In this document: positions 47,904 through 57,600 of the stretch, one piece after another
Layout: each line of letters begins with the position of its first letter
Numbering within the stretch: position 1 is the first letter of the stretch
Notes under the pieces: model-generated
Seen by the model: only the letters and a program-made list of their open reading frames with translations
The model's database searches: none
What the model was told of the DNA's origin: nothing
NCBI GenBank assembly: GCA_963969365.1
Contig: OZ017756.1
Coordinates: 248,001-312,000 of the forward strand
DNA from: Asterochloris sp. CNOR1
Lineage: Eukaryota; Chlorophyta; Trebouxiophyceae; Trebouxiales; Trebouxiaceae
Direction of reading: 5' to 3'
Length of the DNA: 64,000 bases
Position numbers and translations under genes: made by a program

Positions 47904-50900
47904 ATGCATGGCGGGCTCAACCATGCTTATAACAAGGCTGATGCTTTGAATGACCTGCATACTTTGGACTGCACATTTATTTGTTTGACTGAGACCTGGA
48001 CTGCGCCTGGGGATGCTGTGTATGACTTGCCAGGCTATGTCTGTCATGAAGTGCACCGCCCCCAGCACCTGCAGAACCGCAATGGCCCCAGGGGTGGCAT
48101 TGCTGTGTACATGAAGCAATGCGTTGCTGACCATGTTAAATTTTGGAAAGCTGCAGATGACGGGACATACATTTGGCTGCACATTGAGCCGCATGGCGGT
48201 TGTACAGAGCATATTGCCTTTGCCACTTGCTACATGCCTCCTTACTACGCTAACAAAACACTGGACACTTTCCGCAGATTGACTGCAGACATGGACAACT
48301 TTGCCAGCAGGGTGCCTGCCGGCAAGCAGCCGCACTACTGGGTGTGTGGGGACACCAATGCACACACTGGCACAGCACCAGACTTTATCAGACTCATTGG
48401 ACATGGTATCTCTTCTGAAGTGCAGGCCCTTGACCAGCTTCCAGCTGACCTGAAGACGCGCGCAAACCTCTGCACCCACAAGGTTGATGTCCGTGGCAAG
48501 CAACAGCTGGACTTCTGCAAAGACAACGAGCTGCTCATTCTCAATGGCAGGGCACCTGGCGACCCATCTGGTAAGGTCTCGTTTGTGGGGAGGGGCGCAG
48601 GCACCCTCATTGACTACCACATGGCCTCTGCGTGGCTGGCCAGCTGCTGCATGCAGCTGGCGGTGCTGGACATGGCCAGCGGGGCGTGCCGGGTGTGCTC
48701 AGATCACCTGCCGGTTCAGGTCTGCTTCCAGCTGCCCACCACAGATGGGGAACCACCAGCAGCATCAGCACAGCAGCAGCCAGCTGCAGTCCCGCGCGTA
48801 CCAGACATCAGACTTGACCCAAGTCAAACAGAGGTCTGGCACCAGAACTTTGCAGCGGTTGCAGAGCGGTTGCGGTTACAAGTTGCGGTGACAGATCCAG
48901 AAGCAGGGGTCAGAGCCTTCACAGAGTGCATTTCAGAAGCGGCCGCAGACACCTTCCAGCTCAGACGACGGCAGCCTTTGAAAATTATGCAACGCCCACC
49001 CTGGTTTGATGAGGAGTGCCGGTATGCTTGGAGGGAATGGAAGGATGCTGAGCGCTCCCCCATTATTGTTCCTTTTGCTGCTTTGAAGCTTCGCAACATG
49101 TACAGGGCAGTGCGCCGCAGGAAGCAGCGACGGTTCATGCACCAAAGGATGGCTGACATCGATAAGCTTGCATCGAAAAACATGGCACATTTATACCGCG
49201 TGTTTGGCTGGCGCAGGCACTCAGCTTGCCCCAGGGCGCTGCACAGTCAGCATGCACACTGGCAAAGCAAGCTGGGTGGCCGCCCAGAGCCACGAGGAAT
49301 CCCTGAGCTGTTGACAGAGGACTGTCCCGGTGGGCCTGTTCCATCTGCTGCTGCCTTGAATGCACCTATCACCACCCGTGAGGTTTATGACAGCTTGCAG
49401 AAACTGAAGGGGGGCAAAGCAGCAGGGCTTGATGGCATGCCTGCAGAACTGCTCAAGAGTGGCCCCTTCAGCATGATGGAGTGCCTCGCGAGTCTCTTCA
49501 CTGCAATCCTGCATGGAAGATATCCAGAGCAGCTGAGCACTGGCCTGATTACTGCAGTTCACAAAAAGGGAGACAAGGCAGACCTCAATAACTACCGCCC
49601 CATCACAGTCATCCCGGTTCTGGCCAAGCTATTCGCCTCTGTGCTCACGCGCAGACTGGCAGACTGGACTGAGAGGAACAATCTCAGGGCGCCCACGCAA
49701 GCGGGCTTCCGGGCCAATCGCGGCACATCAGATCAACTGAGTATCTTGAATTACATAGTCAAGAAATGCCTGTCACAGGGGAAGAAATTGTACTGCTGCT
49801 TTGTGGATTCTGAGAAAGCGTTTGACACAGTGGACAGGGAAGTGCTTTGGGCTGTCCTGGCCAACATTGGAGTGCGGGGGCAGTTCCTGAAGTGTCTGCA
49901 GAGCCTCTATGGTGTTGACTCTGCTGCAGTGAGAACTGCACAGGGCACCTCTGGGGCTTTCAGGTGCTTTCAGGGGGTACAGCAGGGGAGTCCCCTCAGC
50001 CCCCTGCTGTTCGGGCTGCTGCTTGACTGCTTGCACAAGGTCCTGAAAGCTGTGCCAGGCAATGGCGCTCCAAGCCTTGCCGATTACTGGTTCACAGCTG
50101 CGGGCCGCGAGTGGAAGATGCAAAAGCCTGTGCCGCTGCTGCTCTACGCAGACGACCTTGCCATACTAAGCACCAGAGCAGAGGGGCTACAGAACATGCT
50201 TGATGCATTGCAGGTCTTTAGCAAGAAGAGGCGCCTCACAGTGAACCTGGAAAAGACTGAGGTGCTGGTCTTTGAGCTGCGGCACACCCCCTGCCGGGAT
50301 TTCACATACGGCGGGAGAGTGCTCACCCGCAAGGACAGCTTCAAATATCTGGGCCTGTGGTTCCATGCCACGCAACGGGACTTCCGCCTTGCTCTGGGGA
50401 GTCTTGCAGCTTCTGCATGCAAAGCCATGCATGCCATGCGCCGCAGATGCTTCCAGCTTGGCTATGTGCACCCCCAGCGCATGTGCAACTTGTTCAATGC
50501 ATTGGTGCTGCCCATCCTCAGCTATGGCTGTGAGGTGTGGTTCTGGCACCATGATGCCAGCAGCACAGTCACCAAAGTGCTGGAAGGCGTCCACCTCCAG
50601 TTCTTACGTGGCCTGCTGGGAGTGAAACGCACCACGCACCACTTGATTGCCCTGGCTGAGTTTGGCAGATACCCGCTTGCTGTGCATTGGCAAAAACAAG
50701 TTGACAAGTTCAGGCTGCGCATCTGCAATGTCACTCGCACTGCATCTGACAACCCACTGTTCTGGGCGATGTTTGACGGCACACCCAATGTGGAAAACCT
50801 TAGGCTCCTGCGTACCCCTGCTGGATTTGCTGCCTTGCAGGCCCGCGGGAGGCCTGCCAGCGCCCCCAGCACAGAGCGCCATGAGCGGCTCTTTGCGGAG

Positions 50901-51305
50901 AACTCAGACAGCACCGTGGCAACGTACAAGCAGATGCGCGGCTTCAGCGCAGCGTACACCACGCAACCTTACATCCAGCAGATCAGAGGCTACAGACTGC
51001 GCAAATCAATGGCCCATATCCGCTGCAGCAGCCACAGGCTGAGAGTTGAGACAGGCCGCTACACATCAGAAGCCAGACACGAGAGGACCTGCCGCCTCTG
51101 CATATCAGCAACCGCCATAGAAGACGAGCAACACATCTTGCTGCACTGTCCCCAGCTCGATGACCTGCGCAACGCCCACAGCCACCTATTCAAGACGCCA
51201 GGACAGACTCTGACAGACCTCTTTGATGACCATCCCCCAATTTTGCTTGCTAAGTATGTGCGTGCAGCGCTGCTTATGCATCAATCAGTGCTGCTTTTGC
51301 CATGA
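47904..51305 (+). CDS. LINE ORF2 protein (APE endonuclease / reverse transcriptase)
   Basis: 1133 aa from Met 47904. Endonuclease: ICLTETW, GGIAVYM, CGDTNAHTG, and SDHLPVQVC near residue 270. Reverse transcriptase: KGGKAAGLDGMPAELLK, NYRPITVIPVLAKLFA, AGFRANRGTSDQL, CCFVDSEKAFDTVDREVLW, GVQQGSPLSPLLFGLLL and the active-site YADDLAIL. The C-terminus has CRLC...H...C (residues about 1080-1105), a CCHC-type knuckle. It performs target-primed reverse transcription. The conserved endonuclease start (CVELSCVLWNMHGG) extends 15 codons upstream of Met 47904, as far as the TAG stop of ORF1, and is in the same frame as ORF1. No RNase H domain seen. Confidence 0.93.
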   Translation: MHGGLNHAYNKADALNDLHTLDCTFICLTETWTAPGDAVYDLPGYVCHEVHRPQHLQNRNGPRGGIAVYMKQCVADHVKFWKAADDGTYIWLHIEPHGGCTEHIAFATCYMPPYYANKTLDTFRRLTADMDNFASRVPAGKQPHYWVCGDTNAHTGTAPDFIRLIGHGISSEVQALDQLPADLKTRANLCTHKVDVRGKQQLDFCKDNELLILNGRAPGDPSGKVSFVGRGAGTLIDYHMASAWLASCCMQLAVLDMASGACRVCSDHLPVQVCFQLPTTDGEPPAASAQQQPAAVPRVPDIRLDPSQTEVWHQNFAAVAERLRLQVAVTDPEAGVRAFTECISEAAADTFQLRRRQPLKIMQRPPWFDEECRYAWREWKDAERSPIIVPFAALKLRNMYRAVRRRKQRRFMHQRMADIDKLASKNMAHLYRVFGWRRHSACPRALHSQHAHWQSKLGGRPEPRGIPELLTEDCPGGPVPSAAALNAPITTREVYDSLQKLKGGKAAGLDGMPAELLKSGPFSMMECLASLFTAILHGRYPEQLSTGLITAVHKKGDKADLNNYRPITVIPVLAKLFASVLTRRLADWTERNNLRAPTQAGFRANRGTSDQLSILNYIVKKCLSQGKKLYCCFVDSEKAFDTVDREVLWAVLANIGVRGQFLKCLQSLYGVDSAAVRTAQGTSGAFRCFQGVQQGSPLSPLLFGLLLDCLHKVLKAVPGNGAPSLADYWFTAAGREWKMQKPVPLLLYADDLAILSTRAEGLQNMLDALQVFSKKRRLTVNLEKTEVLVFELRHTPCRDFTYGGRVLTRKDSFKYLGLWFHATQRDFRLALGSLAASACKAMHAMRRRCFQLGYVHPQRMCNLFNALVLPILSYGCEVWFWHHDASSTVTKVLEGVHLQFLRGLLGVKRTTHHLIALAEFGRYPLAVHWQKQVDKFRLRICNVTRTASDNPLFWAMFDGTPNVENLRLLRTPAGFAALQARGRPASAPSTERHERLFAENSDSTVATYKQMRGFSAAYTTQPYIQQIRGYRLRKSMAHIRCSSHRLRVETGRYTSEARHERTCRLCISATAIEDEQHILLHCPQLDDLRNAHSHLFKTPGQTLTDLFDDHPPILLAKYVRAALLMHQSVLLLP

Positions 51306-51375
51306 TCACATGAATTGTCAGTCCCATGCCCGTTCATTGTGGCCCCCGGACTTTAAATCCATCTCTCTCTCTCAG
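51306..51375. other. LINE 3' flank with CT microsatellite
   Basis: Seventy bases between the ORF2 stop and the tRNA-like sequence, including 'atctctctctctcag'. Either the LINE 3' UTR or the target flank. Confidence 0.4.
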
Positions 51376-51445
51376 CTGCAATTGCTTAGTGGTAAAGCAC
51401 CAGACTGCAAATCTGGGGACCCAGGTTCGATTCCTTGGTTGCTGC
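51376..51445 (+). tRNA. tRNA-Cys(GCA)-like sequence
   Basis: Anticodon arm CCAGA-CTGCAAA-TCTGG is perfect (anticodon GCA at 51407-51409). The D arm GCTT-AGTGGTA-AAGC pairs fully. The T arm CCAGG-TTCGATT-CCTTG has one mismatch, with a good B box GGTTCGATTCC. The acceptor stem pairs at six of seven positions. The two mismatches and the non-standard first base suggest a slightly decayed tRNA-Cys, or the tRNA-derived head of a SINE. No T-rich terminator follows closely, which favours the SINE or relic view. Confidence 0.55.
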
Positions 51446-52989
51446 ACCCCCACCAAGGGTATAAATTGGGAAGCAGGAGGAGTTGGCATGCCAAATGCGA
51501 ACATGTGCTCAAGAGGGCCGCTAGTGCCATCAGATAAATTTCTTCTAGCTAGACTTGACTCAGATTCCGACCAGACACCTAAGGACTTGCTCACATGAAG
51601 CCAGAGCCACCAGGTGAATCAGTTCATGCCGAGGTCCTTGCCTGCAGTGTCAGAGACAATGGGACAGTGGCTGCATCAATGACAAAGCTGCTGGGGTCGA
51701 GGCGCGGTTTGTGCCTGCATGTTGTATCTGTTGTGCCAGGGCCTGTGAAGTATCTGCTCTGGGACAGCAGGCAGTCTTGCAGGAGGGGCTTCCATGTCCT
51801 AACATGGCTTTAGTTTGGGCAGACAATGGTAGCATATTCGTCGTGGGGCAGCCAGAGCCAGGACGGGGCCTGCATGCCCTATGAGAGGTGCTGTACAGAC
51901 TTTTGCCAGCCCCCTCATCTTTTGAACTCTGGAGCCTGAGCCCCCAAGTAAGATTGGGGGGTGCTGAGGTCCATCTGCAGGCAATGCATGGCCTGCTGGG
52001 CCATGGGACACTGTGCTGGGATGGATGTGTGTGGTTCTGGCAGGCCTGGTTGGGCATGGTGCAAGGCAGCTGGCACCGTGCCTTGTGTGTGACGAGGTCC
52101 ATGGTGCATGCATGTGCTTGCCATCACGACTTTTTGTCTAATGTTTGCGCAGCTGCCCATTCAGACCTGATGTCATCCAAGTTTAGTATTTGCGGGGCCT
52201 GTGCTGTGCACAAAGAGCCAGATGGTGACGCCTGCAACACACCCACAGCATCGTCCTGGTGCTCAGGGGAAGCGGGGTGTGGCTGGTGCCTTCTTTTATG
52301 CACCTGGGAAGGCTGTGCCAGCAAAGCACAATCTGCTGCCGTCCCACAGGTAAGCTTAGCCTTGTCTTTTTCAGCGTCAAGTCTGTTGCTGTTGTGTAGT
52401 GGCATGTGCAATGTGTGCTGTGCAGCAACAGCTCAGTTGCCTCTCTCGTCGAGGACAAGTTGTCCTAAGCTGCTGAAGAGTGGGTGCGTCATAGATGTTG
52501 TGTTAATGTTCAGCAGCAATTTCAGGAGTTTGCCCTCAGTCTTTGTGGGGTTGGCACGACGATGGAGACTTAGCATCAACACACAGACAGTCTGAGTCAA
52601 TGTGCAGAGCGGAAGCCATAAATTTTGACTGGCTCTTCTGGGGGGTGGCGCCGCTGTGCAAGATGGTGCGTATGCACTGGTGATGCACCAGTATCATGCT
52701 CAGCCTTGGTCAGGGACCCAGGAGTGCTCCTCAAGGGAAGCCCTGGCGCTGTGCTCCTACCAGGGCGGTCTTCGCAAGCTGTCGCCGGAGTTTGGAGAGG
52801 GCGCTGCCATTGACATGGGGCTGTTGCCGGCTTATAGTTGCAAGCTGTCTGAGCAGCCATCTGCCACACGAGTTGAGCAGCTTTGCCGGCAACTTCAAAT
52901 GTGCAGTCCTCTCAGGCCAAACGCAAGTAGGTTTGCCATGGGCAAGGAGCTCCGCGCAGAGGTCTGCATTCTCAGGGAGGGGAGGCCCA
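51446..52989. other. Unassigned region
   Basis: Open frames occur on both strands (for example plus 51888-52595 and 52656-53117) but are rich in Cys/His/Trp typical of translated non-coding GC-rich DNA, and none matches a family I know. It may hold the 3' part of the F-box gene. Confidence 0.3.
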
Positions 52990-54321
52990 AAGTGCTCTTA
53001 AGGGGAGTTGTAGCAACATGCTGCGCCTTGCAATCACGCAACAGGAGAGAACACGTTGTGGTCTATTCAAGAGCAACCCTGATGGTGCTGCAGCATCAGT
53101 GTGTGGAATACCTGTGACATCATGTTCCAATGAAGCACTGTTTACCATGTAGAAGGTCAGCTTCAAGCACATAAAGGTGAGGTTACAGCGGCAAATGGCG
53201 TGTCCATCTGACAACATACTTGCGCATGGTGCCCATGCTGTTGACATATAGCCGCCAGCAGGGAAGTCAAACACCGCGTGTACCTCAGGTCTATGCCTAG
53301 CAAGATTTGAGAGCCTCTGGATATGTTGTCCATGTAAAATAGTGATCGAGCAAAGGGTCGGGGGCAGCACTGCGGGGCTGAAGTTGCAAATCCTATCAGC
53401 TTCCTCATATGTCTGTACAGACAGGGTGTGCAGGCATGTGAAACGAGTCAGGGTACCAGGCTGCCTGAAGTCAAAGCAGTTTGCATGCAGATGGAGTTCC
53501 TGCAGTGTTGCCGCAACAGAGGACATGGTCTGCAAGACTTCTGTTCACATGTGTCTGTGCATATGCAAACACAAAGACAGGAAAGCAGGCAGCTGGGGGA
53601 GGGGCTGAGTGGGTGGGGTAGGGAGCCAATTCAGGGTCATATTCTTGAGCTGCGTCAGTCTGGCCAGCAGAGCTAAATCTGCATGGTTCCTCTCGCCACC
53701 CACGTAGATGTGTGGCGGCTTGAGATTGTACAAGTCACAGATGAGGTACTTCATATTGACTGGTACCAGGGGCGCCATGATGCTGAAGCACCCTTCCTCC
53801 CTGCAGAGAGGGATAGGCGGTTGTGTGAGGCTCTGCAAGGTGGAATGCACTGGAAAAAGAGCATGCAACATGTGGCTCTCAGCACCAGCTCACATGACGA
53901 CCGCCTCGAGCGCCGTGGCCTCAGCGCATATGCGAGTGAAGAGGGCGCCCATCATGAACTGTGCAGGCTTCTCTTCAGAGCAGGTGATCTTCAAAACAGT
54001 GCTCATGATGCCTGTCTTTCTGAACAGCGCACACAGCTCTGCCAAATTTGCGTCAGACAACTTCACATATCAAGGCACTGCCTGGGCTGCAGCCGCCCTC
54101 CAGTGCCTCGACACCAATGCACAGACTGCAATGGCCTGCGGAGGAAGGAGGCTCAGGAGTGTGACGAGCAGCTCCAGAGGCAGCGTGCCTGCAGGCACCT
54201 CTGGTGTCAGAGCAGCCCCAGGTAGAGAGGAGTGGAGGCAGGCAGCATGTCCACTGAGGTCGGCTGCACAGGAACATCTGCAAAGCATGGTGAGCTCAGA
54301 TGCTGCAGCGGGCCTGGTCAT
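52990..54321 (-). pseudogene. F-box / leucine-rich-repeat-like gene with an in-frame stop
   Basis: The N-terminal exon (Met 54321) contains an F-box: GTLPLELLVTLLSLLPPQ then AIAVCALVSRHWRAAAAQ. F-box proteins recruit targets to SCF ubiquitin ligases. After AQAVP a TGA codon follows, and the same frame continues YVKLSDANLAELCALFRKTG and KITCSEEKPAQFMMGAL to a GTGAGC donor. Later exon candidates on the same strand: 53780-53640 (MKYLICDLYNLKPPHIYVGG, LLARLTQLKNMTLN) and about 53535-53340 (LQELHLHANCFDFRQPGTL, FTCLHTLSVQTYEEADRI), with irregular leucine-rich repeats. The stop sits between F-box and repeats, so the copy is probably inactive or a sequencing error is present. The 3' end is unresolved. 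Confidence 0.55.
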
Positions 54322-54633
54322 GCTGCCCTACAAAATTTGAGCTGCCAATGAATTGCTGTATGCATCATGTGGGGCTGCAGTGGCCAGGAAGCTCTCAGCT
54401 TGGCTGCTCTCCTGTAGGCAGAGTATGATTGTCATTGCAAAGTCTGCACAGGGGAGGGACGTGCAGATCCTCACCATGGCTTCAGCTTGCCCGGAGGTAG
54501 AGCTAGAGGTGCAGCTGGCTGAGAACTGAGATCATCCGTCACGTTCTGGACACTGATCCTGAGCTCCTGTCCGACAGGGTGAACATCAGATCGACTGCCC
54601 TAAAACAGGTCCGGCCAGATCGCAAACCGCAGC
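54322..54633. other. Divergent spacer between F-box gene and ZPR1
   Basis: Upstream of both divergently oriented genes; should contain the ZPR1 promoter and 5' UTR. No distinct element recognised. Confidence 0.4.
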
Positions 54634-57600
54634 ATGGCAGCCATGGATGCTTCCAGCCAGCCTGAAGTCGTTCATGTCGATGTTGAGGACGATGAGCCGG
54701 TCAAGATGGAAAGCTTGTGCATGAACTGCTATCAGAACGTAAGCTGCTACTCAGCGACGAGCCCTTGGCTGTGCTTGACAATACTGCTCTCAGAGTTGAG
54801 AAGCCTTGTCAGGAACCCAGGCTGACAGATGCAGCTTCTCAGGGGACCCCTGCAATGTGCAGGGGACGACAACCATGCTGCTCACAAAGATTCCCCACTT
54901 CCGGGAGATCATGGTGTGCAGCTTTGACTGCCCGCATTGCAACGCCAGGTGAGAATGGTTCAATTGCCTGCCGTGCCCGGCCACTGGCACAGCCTGGTGT
55001 TCATGCTCATGAGGTGCTGAATGTGGACCAGTGCCGCTGCAGAAACAATGAGGTGTCCTTTACAGGCTCATTTGCAGAAAAGGGCATTGAGTACATCCTG
55101 AGCGTCCCCAAAGGAGACCTGGAATGCATGAGCAGGCAAGGGCTGCTGCCAAATTCATCACTAGTGTGCTAAGCTCCAATTGTCTCGATGCATTGTCGGC
55201 ATGCTTTGGAGGCAGCAGTGACCCCATCACTGCTATGCGGGGCTCTGCCCTGCTCAGATCTGGCAGCTTATGTGACAGCCACGCTGTGTGTCGTGCTGCA
55301 TGACCTGCTCAGGAATTTGGCTGGTGGTCCTGTTGCTTGAAAGGCCAGCAGGGACAAGCTTGCCTCAGTAGCTGTCACAGGATGCCGTCCACTGCAGCGT
55401 CTGGGGTGCAGGCAGGTGGTCAAGTCAGACTCAGCCACAGTCACCATCCCCGAGCTGGACTTTGAGATCCCTGCAGCCACCCAGAAGGGCTCCATCACCA
55501 CCGTGGAGGGCCTGCTCAGCGACGCCTCAGACAATCTGAAGTAAGCGCTGCAAAGATTGTTCTAGCATGTCTTTGTCATGCATCCATCCATACTATTGAG
55601 CCTGACGTCCTTGTTTCTGCAAGATCGTGGCACTCATGCACCGCGCCAGCCCTGCAGACACCAGTTAGTTGGCCCCTGCCTGGTGTCTGCCTCCAAGATT
55701 GGGCTGCACCAGGATGCTGCATGTGCAGGTGGCACACCTGCCATCTCTGGCCCAGAAGGTCACCTCTGTCGGGCTGCTGCAGGCTGTTGCCAGACCATTC
55801 CCGACAAAATGCTGCTGGTACTTGCATCAACACTGGAAGACATGTCATGGCTGCTGCAGGCTGCTGCAAGATCAGCGGCGAGAGGCCAATGCAGCCGTTG
55901 CAGCCCAGTTAGACTCCTTCTTGGAGCGGCTGGATGCTTGCCGCGACGCCCAGCAGAGCTTCACAGTCCAGATACATGACCCCGCTGGAAACAGCTACAT
56001 TGAGAGCCCATCGGGAAACCCACAGGCAGACCCACAGCTGAAGGTGAGGCTGGACTGGCCAGTTTCAACCAGCTGGAGTGCAGCACAGCACGCGGGCAGT
56101 ACAGCAGCTGGTCTGATATCGCCACACAAGTTTGCGTGAGCTGCATGAGACTCTTGACCTTATGGAGCACCTGCACAGCATATGACAGAGGCTCCCATTT
56201 ATCTGTTCTCAGCTTGCAGTGTCAATTCTGTGATCAGCTGCATGCGTGTCAAACATCTCCTGGCGCCTGGCCCTGCCTGTTGGCACCCCAACAGGTTGAT
56301 CATTAGGTTGTAGACAGGCAGGCTGCGCACACTGGCCAGGGCGCTGATGTGTCTCATGTTATGGAGGTCCCTGCACCTGATAAATTGTGCTGGGTAACAA
56401 GCAAATGGTGTCTCCTGGCAGTCACATGTAGCAGACGCAGCTTCAGGGCAACTTGATGACTGCAATGCCTGCCGGCCAGAGGGCAGGCTCCAGCAGCACA
56501 CGACTGACGCATCTAGCAGCTGCGTGTGCCTCTCCGCAGCCCAAAAGAAAAGGCATGCGCTGCCTGCAGGTGAAGCACTTTGAGCGCACCCGGGAGCAGA
56601 GCGAGGCCATCGGCCTCAGCGTGCCCCAGGATGAGTCTCACGGGGCAGGTCAAGGAGGCAGTGAGGTGAGCAGCACACTGGCATGCCCTCAGTGTGCTAA
56701 GGAAGGGCAGATCCAAAAGGCAATATGGGGAGCTGCAGTCCGCCCAGTTGCCCTTGAGTGATCCAGGATGGAATCAAAGCAGTTCAATGCCTGTTTGTTG
56801 CTTGGTCCACCCCAGGTGGCCACGCCTGAGACCAGCACCCACAGCACCCACCTTGGCCCTGACCTGAGGGCACACACCCTGGTTGACAGTGTCAGAGCAC
56901 ACTGCTCCTGCCTGCAGGGCCCACCCCAGGTGACCACGCCCGAGATCAGCGCCCATGACCCTCACCATGGCGCGCGCCCTAAGGGCAACCCTGCCTTGCA
57001 GCAGGCTCTTGGGCGCACCCAGGGAGATCGGGCAGACAAGATCATGGGCAAGTATGCTGCCCCAGAGGAGGTTCTGGAGCTGCCAGGCAGCTGCTATGCC
57101 TGTGGGGTTGAGGGCACCACCAAGATGTTCCGGACGAGCATCCCCTTCTTCAAGGTGAGTAGCTGACACACTGCCCGCTGGGTAGCTGTTGTGCGTGGGC
57201 ATGGAGGGCGCCAGTATTTTGTCCTGCATCAACATGTCCTTTCCTCAGGTGGGGCAGCCCTGTCCTCCAATGCGCAGCAGCTGCTTTGTACTGCCTGCTG
57301 GGCAGCTGCTGTGGAGGGACACCATCAACATGATATGAATGAAACAGCTCACTAATCACAAGCTGGGGTGGAAGTGAGCACACGCATGCAGCGCCTGCTT
57401 TGCACTGCCTGCTGGGCAGCCATTGGAAGGGTCAAGTATACCACACAGTACAAAGTGCTGAGATGACACAGTGCTCTAGCTGCAGCGGGTGCTGTTTTGC
57501 ATTGTTGCAAATTTTGTGGGCTATAAGTGCCGAAGACAGGCCTGCCCTTTTGTGATACCACCAATGCGCTATACACCACAGCAATTTGTGAGATTTGACG

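Larger units (their letters stand above)
46509..51305 (+). mobile_element. Coding-complete non-LTR retrotransposon (LINE, APE endonuclease type)
   Basis: Both ORFs of a LINE are uninterrupted internally: ORF1 (46509-47858) and ORF2 (47904-51305). APE endonuclease, reverse transcriptase with YADD and a C-terminal zinc knuckle place it in the L1/Tx1-like broad group; the exact clade needs a tree. Open ORFs suggest recent insertion. The 5' end lies at or just before 46509, beside the start of the CxxC-protein gene, so the 5' UTR is short or lost. The 3' end is unclear: a CT run at 51361-51372 and a tRNA-Cys-like sequence follow the ORF2 stop within 75 bp. No poly(A) tail or target-site duplication could be confirmed by eye. 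Confidence 0.9.

Noticed and set aside
52656-53117. Plus-strand ORF of 153 codons after the LINE
   Set aside because: Composition like translated intron, no motif, and overlapped by protein-like LRR sequence on the other strand nearby.
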